12,162 bases of DNA, taken from CAYYYJ01 sp964476045 (GTDB lineage Archaea; Aenigmatarchaeota; Aenigmatarchaeia; QMZP01; JACQNV01). Below are positions 1-5,600 of this stretch, in pieces (position 1 is the stretch's first letter; the number at the start of each line of letters is the position of its first letter). A program made the position numbers and the translations under genes. Below the pieces are notes generated by a model. It made no database searches. It worked only from the letters and a program-made list of their open reading frames with translations, and was not told where the DNA came from. The stretch lies in assembly GCA_964476045.1 (NCBI GenBank), contig CAYYYJ010000026.1, positions 1-12,162 on the forward strand, read 5' to 3'.

Positions 1-52
1 CAGCCAAGTGATACAAACTCTCTGAATAGCTTCAGATTTTAAATTGGATAAT

Positions 53-382
53 TCATGTCAGTATTTCAGCATCTTGCACTATGACGAATAGCTCTTTTTG
101 TGCAAGCTCCTGTCTCCATAGATCCCTTCTCACCGATATCCATTTCTTGTTAGCAAAGGTGTCTTCAATAAAAAGTTCAATCAGATAAATTTCGTCTTCA
201 TAGACTTTGTCGTCTTCATCCGATGTCCATACACCTTGTATGACAGGCAGCCTGGCATGAGGGTCTAAAGAATACGCTCCGAATTTTTCTGTTATCTCCG
301 CAACGATTTTCTGTATTTTTGCCTGTTCTATCTCTTTGCCATCGTTATATTTTTTAGGCAGAAAAATGTTATAGAGTTTCAT
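53..382 (-). CDS. Conserved small protein of unknown function (109 aa)
   Basis: Complete frame on the minus strand, from ATG at 382 to TGA at 55-53. I do not recognise the family with certainty. The protein is acidic and soluble, with no signal peptide or membrane segment. It starts KLYNIFLPKKYNDGKEI, followed by a helix that would end in ITEKFGAYSL, a central acidic stretch (VWTSDEDDKVYEDEIY), and a C-terminal part QELAQKELFVIVQDAEIL that looks like a closing helix and strand. This layout (strand, NDG turn, helix, G-W turn, strands, helix, strand) suggests a compact alpha/beta or ferredoxin-like fold; that is inference. It begins 13 bases after the stop of the small gene upstream (572-396), so the two are probably co-transcribed. 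No clear Shine-Dalgarno motif precedes it, which is common in archaea. A link to toxin-antitoxin pairs is possible from size and spacing only. Confidence 0.75.
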   Translation of the reverse strand: MKLYNIFLPKKYNDGKEIEQAKIQKIVAEITEKFGAYSLDPHARLPVIQGVWTSDEDDKVYEDEIYLIELFIEDTFANKKWISVRRDLWRQELAQKELFVIVQDAEILT

Positions 383-395
383 TACAATAAGAAAT

Positions 396-572
396 TCAAT
401 TCAGGATCTTGACCTCAATTTTCGCTTCCCTGAACTTTTTCAGGGCTTCTTCAGATTTTTCGTCTATCCTAAATTTATTTTCTGAGAACCCTGTAAAACG
501 GCCGTTTTTCAATAATATCCCAAAAACTTTGCCAGCGTCTTTGTGGTCAACCTCAATAGCAACCATATGCAT
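396..572 (-). CDS. Small basic protein of unknown function (58 codons), first gene of a two-gene unit
   Basis: The minus-strand frame opens with ATG at 572, reads Met-His-Met, and stops with TGA at 398-396. The second ATG (566-564) is the likelier start, because AAAGGTG ends at 573 and then sits six bases from it; that gives 56 aa. The product begins MVAIEVDHKDAGKVFGILL, continues with NGRFTGFSENKFRIDEKS, and ends in a helix-forming, Lys/Glu-rich segment followed by IEVKILN. The pattern is strand, helix, strand, strand, helix, strand. I do not know its function. Protein-like composition, the ribosome site, the TATA box 30 bases upstream and the 13-base gap to the next gene all support a real gene. 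A plus-strand frame over the same bases (409-609) looks like its shadow. Confidence 0.7.
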   Translation of the reverse strand: MHMVAIEVDHKDAGKVFGILLKNGRFTGFSENKFRIDEKSEEALKKFREAKIEVKILN

Positions 573-579
573 CACCTTT
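573..579 (-). promoter_or_regulatory. Ribosome binding site deciding the start of the 56-codon gene
   Basis: On the minus strand AAAGGTG lies directly before the first ATG (572) and six bases before the second (566). Archaeal spacing favours the second ATG, so Met-His at the front is probably untranslated. Confidence 0.5.
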
Positions 580-599
580 AATTATAAATCGGTTTTGGA

Positions 600-608
600 A
601 TTTATATA
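600..608. promoter_or_regulatory. Bidirectional TATA element between divergent small genes
   Basis: ATTTATATA on the plus strand reads TATATAAAT on the minus strand, so it is a good archaeal TATA box both ways. Leftward, transcription would start near 578 and give a leader of only a few bases before the small gene at 572/566. Rightward, it would start near 630 and leave about 45 bases before the ATG at 674. A second AT-rich box (581-589) is too close to the leftward start codon to serve it. Confidence 0.5.
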
Positions 609-615
609 GTTTTTG

Positions 616-646
616 GAGCCTCATCAGAGGTTTTAGTTGAAGGCTC
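616..646 (+). other. Possible stem-loop in the leader of the hydrophobic peptide gene
   Basis: GAGCCT near 616-621 pairs with AGGCTC near 641-646. An alternative inner pairing, CCTC with GAGG, overlaps the left arm. It lies near the predicted rightward transcript start. The stem is short, so this is weak. Confidence 0.25.
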
Positions 647-673
647 ACGGCAGAAGACAGTTAAGGTTTGATA

Positions 674-829
674 ATGCAGCACCCCTGGGAGAGCCTTGCG
701 ATAATCGGATTGGCTGCTTTAGCATTGACAGGGATTGGCGCAGTTGCTTCTGTTGCTGGTTTTGGCGCTTTAGGCGGCGGGTTAGGCTCCTATAAAGAAG
801 GAGGCGGCTGGACAATTATTGAAAGCTAA
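674..829 (+). CDS. Small hydrophobic single-span membrane peptide (51 aa)
   Basis: ATG at 674, TAA at 827-829. A ribosome-site-like AAGGT (663-667) ends six bases before the start. After MQHPWES comes one hydrophobic stretch of about 25 residues rich in Ala, Gly, Leu and Ile (LAIIGLAALALTGIGAVASV), then a Gly-rich turn and a short polar tail GSYKEGGGWTIIES. This fits one transmembrane helix with a short exposed tail. The function is unknown. Membrane peptides of this size can be toxins, regulators or membrane-complex subunits, and nothing here separates these. The gene is too short for usual gene finders. Its last bases overlap the end of the NYN pseudogene on the other strand, and it diverges from the two-gene unit on its left across a shared TATA element. 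Confidence 0.55.
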   Translation: MQHPWESLAIIGLAALALTGIGAVASVAGFGALGGGLGSYKEGGGWTIIES

Positions 830-1289
830 TTGCCAATGCTATCCGACTTCATACTTTTTTTAAAGTGATCCATCTCTATTAACACCGCTTCGTCGCAAGC
901 GGTTAAAATATGGTTGGACATTGACGTTTTGATTTTACCGGTTGTGCAAACCTCGAATCCATTGTAAATAATGTATCAACGCCTTTCTGGAAATATTCGT
1001 TGCCAATTTTCTGGCACCTGCCCTCCCTTACAGTAAAATTTGGGGCCTTTTTGATTTTAGCGATGAATTTATCATAATCAGCCCGCCTTTTTATCTCATC
1101 TTCTTTAGGCGGTGAACTCTGGAACGGAGGGGCAGTATAATAGAACACACCTTCACACCAGAGATTTTTATATTTGACTATTGCAATAGCGAACTGATTT
1201 ACATCGAAATTAAGATATCTGCCGCTACCGAAATGCTTAGAAATCAGGGATAAATAAGCGCTATCAATGAAGACATATGTTTTTTCCAT
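826..1289 (-). pseudogene. NYN (LabA-like, PIN-fold) nuclease-family gene, broken by an internal deletion and frameshift
   Basis: ATG at 1289-1287 follows an in-frame GTG at 1292 and is the better start. The N-terminal part reads MEKTYVFIDSAYLSLISKHF, then the yYtAPPFQSSPP segment and EGRCQKIGNEYFQKGVDTL, ending in TMD. This is the order expected for NYN-domain proteins: first acidic residue in FID, then the KGVDT helix. The open frame then turns into SRFAQPVKSKRQCPTIF and stops at 905-903. In a different frame, from 957, the strand encodes FEVCTTGKIKTSMSNHILTA and CDEAVLIEMDHFKKS, ending at TAG 828-826; this matches the usual C-terminus of the family. The roughly 40-50 residues between, which should hold the DSDF-type acidic motif, are absent. 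A single base error could not explain that. Catalytic activity is therefore unlikely. Confidence 0.7.
884..903. repeat. Perfect 7-bp inverted repeat inside the pseudogene tail
   Basis: ACCGCTT (884-890) and AAGCGGT (897-903) flank CGTCGC. TTAA occurs on both outer sides. The hairpin overlaps the premature stop of the broken NYN frame. It may be chance within coding sequence; it lacks a T-run and is not called a terminator. Confidence 0.35.
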
Positions 1290-1370
1290 CACGATTAATA
1301 AAGAGGAGTAGAAACATCTAGCGTCCCCGTAGGAACACTAGGGATCATGTTAATAATAATATGATGATTG

Positions 1371-1380
1371 CATATATAAA
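1371..1380 (-). promoter_or_regulatory. TATA box upstream of the NYN pseudogene
   Basis: The minus strand reads GGTTTATATATG, closely matching GGTTTATATG before the winged-helix gene (2350-2359). Transcription leftward would begin near 1350, about 60 bases before the ATG at 1289. The same bases read CATATATAAA on the plus strand and could start a rightward transcript near 1403 into the hairpin region. Confidence 0.45.
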
Positions 1381-1416
1381 CCTAATTTTGTGCCTACTCG
1401 CCTACCGTAAGTCCCC

Positions 1417-1498
1417 TGAAGGGCTAAAAGCCCTTCACCAAAGAAATCCTTGTCCTGTTTGTCTCATGTGCCCGTGACAGACAATGGCACAGGCAAGG
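1417..1498. ncRNA. Strongly structured intergenic segment: possible small RNA or 3' end structure
   Basis: Two hairpins lie side by side. The first is a perfect 9-bp stem, TGAAGGGCT (1417-1425) with AGCCCTTCA (1429-1437) and an AAA loop. The second is long: CCTTG (1448-1452) and CCTGT (1454-1458) pair with CAAGG (1494-1498) and ACAGG (1489-1493), then TTGTCTCA (1459-1466) continues against TGACAGACAA (1475-1484) with small bulges. TGTGCC (1467-1472) could instead pair with GGCACA (1486-1491), giving a rival fold. The segment starts eight bases beyond the stop of the minus-strand winged-helix gene, so it may be that mRNA's 3' structure. Alternatively a rightward TATA at 1371-1380 could make it a small RNA. 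The strand is not decided. Confidence 0.35.
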
Positions 1499-1506
1499 TT
1501 TAGCCA

Positions 1507-2328
1507 TCATTTGAAATGGGCTTCTGTCTCCTTCCTTATCCTTTCTGCAACATCTGTATTTTTATTGATTATTATATTGATCCACTTGTACTTTTTCCAG
1601 TAAAGGTTGTGCAGCTCAACTGGATCAAGGTCTTCAAGATTTTTGACCTTTTCATATATCCTGTTCTCTTCTTTCAGGTATTCTTCAGGAAGATATATCT
1701 GGATCACATAATCGCCTATCACCATTGTATCCATTATAAGGGAAGCAGAAGGCACGTCAACCCCCATCCTGATTTTTTTCCCTACCCCTTCCCATTTTTT
1801 CTTGAAAAGGTTGTCTAAAGGGGTGTCGCATTTTACAAGGCCGAACGATTTCTTGTTTTTCATGGCCTCTTTAAGGGCTTCCCACTCCTTGTCTGTCCCC
1901 ACAAGCGTGTTCCCGACATGCTGGGTCTGGTAGCAGATGCTTTTCTCGCCTATGGTAAAAGGGTCGTCAATAAAACAGTTGAAAAAGAATTTATAAAAAT
2001 CACACATGGAATCAAAGGCAAGGGTAGCAGGTTTATCTGACCCGGCAATTATCTGTTTAGAATATGCGTTTTCCATCTTCAGGCTTACCTGCTTCAGGCG
2101 CTCTATCCATTCTGTGCTTAACTGATAGCCGTTCTCAGTTTTTGTAATTATATTGTTTTCTTTCAGGTCATTTATTGCCTTGTAAACAGCCTGATATGTC
2201 CCATTTATCCCCTGCGCTTTTGCTATATTATACAATTTTTTTGCTGAAAGCGGCCATTCGCCAGTCAAAGCTTCTATGACCAGATTTTTCAGGCTTTTTT
2301 TCTGGAAGTCAACTATCTTTTCTGGCAT
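1507..2328 (-). CDS. Winged helix-turn-helix regulator with a C-terminal effector-like domain (273 aa)
   Basis: ATG at 2328, TGA at 1509-1507. Residues about 12-70 form a winged helix: a first helix (SLKNLVIEAL), WPLSAKKLYNIAKAQG, a recognition helix in TYQAVYKAINDLKENN, and a wing ending IITKTENGYQLS. A linker helix follows (WIERLKQVSLKMENAY). The remaining 170 residues are alpha/beta with no motif I can name; they could bind a ligand or mediate dimerisation, as in TrmB-like archaeal regulators, but I do not see a clear match to that family. There is no membrane segment. A TATA box 26 bases before the ATG implies a leaderless mRNA. The gene is divergent from the giant gene, with 202 bases between starts, so control of that gene, or of itself, is the natural guess. 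Confidence 0.75.
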   Translation of the reverse strand: MPEKIVDFQKKSLKNLVIEALTGEWPLSAKKLYNIAKAQGINGTYQAVYKAINDLKENNIITKTENGYQLSTEWIERLKQVSLKMENAYSKQIIAGSDKPATLAFDSMCDFYKFFFNCFIDDPFTIGEKSICYQTQHVGNTLVGTDKEWEALKEAMKNKKSFGLVKCDTPLDNLFKKKWEGVGKKIRMGVDVPSASLIMDTMVIGDYVIQIYLPEEYLKEENRIYEKVKNLEDLDPVELHNLYWKKYKWINIIINKNTDVAERIRKETEAHFK

Positions 2329-2349
2329 ATTTAAACCTTTCAGTTAAGA

Positions 2350-2357
2350 CATATAAA
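2350..2357 (-). promoter_or_regulatory. TATA box of the winged-helix gene (leaderless type)
   Basis: On the minus strand, GAAAGG is followed by TTTATATG. The box centre is about 26 bases from the ATG at 2328, so transcription should begin at or next to the start codon. The purine run in front fits an archaeal BRE. Confidence 0.55.
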
Positions 2358-2391
2358 CCTTTCTGTACACTTTTTCCAAATTTAAACACAA

Positions 2392-2399
2392 GCTATTTA
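2392..2399 (+). promoter_or_regulatory. Candidate TATA box of the giant gene
   Basis: CTATTTAT in an AT-rich stretch. A start about 27-30 bases downstream (near 2424) would put the GAAA-capped hairpin at the very 5' end of a leader of roughly 105 bases. This is the best candidate of several AT-rich boxes, not a certain call. Confidence 0.3.
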
Positions 2400-2426
2400 T
2401 TTCCAGAATCCAGAACAGATTAATAG

Positions 2427-2444
2427 TCCAGACGAAAGTCTGGA
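2427..2444 (+). promoter_or_regulatory. Perfect hairpin with GAAA tetraloop in the giant gene leader
   Basis: TCCAGAC (2427-2433), GAAA (2434-2437), GTCTGGA (2438-2444): seven perfect base pairs closed by a GNRA loop. It lies 87 bases before the start codon. It could stabilise the 5' end of the mRNA or bind a protein. Confidence 0.5.
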
Positions 2445-2477
2445 AAAGAAGCCGGAAATAGATGTTGGATAAGTGAA

Positions 2478-2489
2478 ATAGGCGCCTAT
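2478..2489. promoter_or_regulatory. 12-bp perfect palindrome, candidate operator
   Basis: ATAGGCGCCTAT is fully self-complementary and sits in the divergent intergenic region, 41 bases before the giant gene. A dimeric winged-helix protein could bind it. Alternatively, GGATA (2467-2471) with TATCC (2487-2491) would form an RNA stem here. Confidence 0.35.
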
Positions 2490-2519
2490 CCGATTCTTTT
2501 TTAGCTTCTGTTAAATTCT

Positions 2520-2524
2520 GAGGT
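2520..2524 (+). promoter_or_regulatory. Ribosome binding site of the giant gene
   Basis: GAGGT ends six bases before ATG 2531. The in-frame stop TGA at 2519-2521 overlaps it, so the reading frame cannot extend upstream and this ATG is the first available start. Confidence 0.6.
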
Positions 2525-2530
2525 CTAGAT

Positions 2531-2680
2531 ATGGCTCTGGAACTAGCCGCCAAGAAGCCTAAAGGCCCATTTACCGGGACCAGGCCTCAACCAAAAATTA
2601 AACTTCAACAGCTTTGTCCCCAGTTCCTTATAGCCATAGTCATAGCCTTCTTCTTTGTTTTTATCCCTTTGGCAAGCGCT
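2531..2680 (+). other. Signal peptide of the giant protein
   Basis: Residues 1-50. A basic N-terminus (KKPK, R18, K22, K24) precedes the hydrophobic core FLIAIVIAFFFVFIPL (32-47) and ASA-D at 48-51, a standard signal peptidase I site. The 30-residue lead before the core is long but not unusual. If not cut, it would be an N-terminal anchor. Confidence 0.75.
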
Positions 2681-5600
2681 GACACCCAAAACCAGGCATG
2701 CAGTGCAGTTTACCGGCCTGTCTGCGCCACCCAGCAGGTGACAGAATATGCCGAGCAGCCTGTGATGGAAGAGTATGAATATCCGGTTTTAGTAAACAAG
2801 ACTGTTAATGTGACTGTGATGGAACAGGTTGATGTTTCTTCAGAAATGCCGCCAAACTCTTTGCAGTATTCAGCGCCCCTTTTTGATCAGACCAATTGGC
2901 GTTTCGATGCGCCGCCACGACCGGGTGAGTATTTTATCAAAGTTGCAACGAACACTTACCGGGGAACAGAGCATATCGAAGCTATGCTAGGTGGGGATGC
3001 CTGGGATGGGACATTTTTCAAGATCACAGATGAAACCCAGATTGAAATACCGCCTTCGTTTCCTGTGCCGCCAAGCAATGGCAAAAAACTTAAATTTAAC
3101 CAGCCGCCCTCGTATATGCCGCCTCTTTCATACTATAATTATATGAACAACGTGCTTCCAGTGGATTTCAAACAGCATACAAAAACATTCGTGAAAGCCG
3201 GAAACAAGCTTATTCCTGTGTTCGGGATCCCTGGCAAAAAGGCAATCAGGCTCAACAACTCTGTTATAGACGTGCTAATCAATGGGATGGATGTAGCCCC
3301 AATTAAGGATGGGAAAAAATTAGTGGGAAACAACCTGATCGGGCTGACCCCATTTGAAATCAGGCTCGCAAAAAGAGGCGAGTATCCTGTGGGGCTGGTT
3401 GCAGATATAACAGCAAAGGCAGCAGCCAGAGGCGGGCCTGAGCAATCCATCAGTGAAAGGATGAAAGAAAGAATTGGGCAGGAGGAAAAAGAATTCAAGG
3501 CAAAATACCCGAACCCTAATACAAAAGTCCCTCTTTCAGAAGTCCCTGACAGCATCCTCCACCCAAAAATAAAAAAAATCATGGAGGATAACAAAAACAA
3601 TATGGCAGGCTTTATACCAAATATCCACAACGGCGGCCATGCAACTGTCCCTTATTATTTCACAGGCTCCCCACCGGATAAAGGAAAGCCGGCTTTTGTG
3701 AATAACACAGGCTATTCAATTGTACCGGGTTTTTTGCAGGCATGGGAATTAAAACTGAGAGAAGTGGATCCCAGTGGAATTGGATGGACACTATATGATG
3801 AGGGCCTTGTCAACATTGTAAGGGAGATAAAGCTTGAGGCTTTTGAAGAAGAGCAATTTGCTTCTGCTGTAAAAGAAGAGTTGGATAAAATTAAAGGCTT
3901 ATTTGCACAGGCAACAACAGAAGAACTTGACGGCCTTTTAGTCGAGGTGATGGACATCCTGAATGAAGTGGAAGAAAAACTGAAAGAAAAGCTGCAGACC
4001 TCTTTAGTTCATGATGCCCGTTCCAATGCAGAAAACCTCTTTCTTGAAATAGCCAAGACATATTTGGAGAAGGCTGGTTATGGTTCGTCTGCGCTCTCAT
4101 CAGCTGCAGTGTTTGAGCAAAGGCCTTTTGTAAGGGAGAAGATAATAACAGCCACAGAGATGAGGAATGGGACAAGGCCTGCCATGGAAATCCCTGTCGG
4201 GACAAAAGATGTTGTTATATATTATAACAATTCATGCGAAGCGCAAAAAGCCGGGGTAAACTCCAGCTCCATAGTCAGATGCCCAAATACTTTTGTCAAA
4301 ACGCCTTTCCAGTTTAAAGACGGCGGATATATTTCTTCGAGCACATCATCCAAAATTATAACCTCTCCGTTCGATTCTATTTTAAGTTTTTATGGGGAAA
4401 ACACCCCAACCTACGGGCAAGTCTGCGCTGTCAAACAAAATACAGAATATACAAAGGAAATTGTTGAGGAGGAATACCAGTATCCTGTTGAGGTGAACAC
4501 AACAGTCAATGAAACTGTGATAGAAAAAGTGCAGGAGCCTTACATTGTTTCCAAGCAGGTCCCAAAAAGCGCAGCAGAATATGCAGCAGAGAGATTTCAC
4601 GACAAGGCTGTTGCTGAATATGTCCAGAGAATGGAAACAGATGAATATAAAGGCTATTTGCCCGAAGTGATTCCCCCAAACCCAGAGTTGCCATTATTGC
4701 TCCCAGAGGATTTTGATTCTGTTACCCCAAATACCCAAAGGGAAGTAAATAATCCAAATGTTTATAAAAAACTTGGTGTAGATCCGCTTAGTTCAGGAGA
4801 AAGCTTGGGGTCGGGAAAGCGTGGGTGGGGAGAGGCTGTAGAACTATACAATGAAATATACGGAAAAGCAATAAATGGAAAAGACGCATTTGAAGCTGTG
4901 CAGGAAGAAGGAGTGAAGCTCAGGACTATTGTAGGTAAATTATATGCCTATGGAAGCGGAAGCTTTTGGATGTACGATGGATATTATCCGCACGGCCGAA
5001 TCATACTAAAAAAGCTTATGCCAAATGCATTCGCATGGTGGGATCCGCGAGAAGAAAACGTTCTACAATTTTATTTGGACTTCAGAAGGGGAGACCCAGA
5101 ACCGGCTTGGGATAAAAGCTACGATAAAATAAGGGGTTTATTTCAGGCTATGGAGAATACAAATCCATCATCTGACTGGGATGGCCTGGCTATCTGGGCA
5201 ATAGACTATGGGTTCAAGCCGATGTTCGGGAATTCACAGGAAATCAGGAGGCGTCTTTCACTCATGGCTCCTGGAGGTCCTTGGTATCAATGGTATAATC
5301 CAGATGAGATGTCCAAATCGAGTAAAGTAAAAGCGACGCCGCAAGAAATCCAGGCATGGCGTGATGCCTATATCAGCAACTGGCAGGGAGTGGGAGAAAA
5401 GCTGTCTGCTGCCACAAGCTGGGTAGAAGAGAGAAGCATACGGGAAACTGTTGCCAAAAACTGGCAAGCAACAGACAAAACACTCAATACAACTGTCTGG
5501 AAAACAGTAAATGAAACCCATTACAGGGAAGTCGAAAAACCTGTTGTAAAGGAAGTGGAAAAAACTGTCACAGAGATGAGGAATGGGACAAGGATTGTTG

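Larger units (their letters stand above)
1293..1506. other. Spacer between the NYN pseudogene and the winged-helix gene
   Basis: No convincing coding frame is seen here; the ATG frames on the plus strand close after a few codons. It holds the TATA element and two hairpins listed separately. CTAG occurs at two sites around 1318-1351, and the sequence GAGGAG near 1304 is not followed by a start codon at a usable distance. Confidence 0.5.

Noticed and set aside
409..609. Plus-strand 66-codon frame
   Set aside because: It is antisense to the small minus-strand gene at 396-572, which has a ribosome site, TATA box and protein-like sequence; this frame has none of these.
884..903. Hairpin considered as a transcription terminator
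   Set aside because: There is no T-run on either side and it lies inside the remnant coding tail; archaeal termination normally needs T-runs rather than hairpins.
1293..1506. tRNA or rRNA gene in the spacer
   Set aside because: No acceptor/T-arm pattern (GTTCRA) with matching stems was seen; the hairpins do not fold as a cloverleaf.
1484..1603. Plus-strand 39-codon frame reading like a membrane peptide (SVSFLILSATSVFLLIIIL)
   Set aside because: Its hydrophobicity comes from being antisense to the Lys/Asn-rich C-terminus of the winged-helix gene, and no ribosome site precedes it.
1516..1818. Plus-strand 100-codon frame
   Set aside because: It is antisense to the winged-helix regulator and rich in Phe, Tyr and Cys, as expected for a shadow.
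2344..2553. Minus-strand 69-codon frame over the divergent region
   Set aside because: It covers both promoters and the start of the giant gene; no ribosome site, and it would overlap the leaderless promoter of the regulator.
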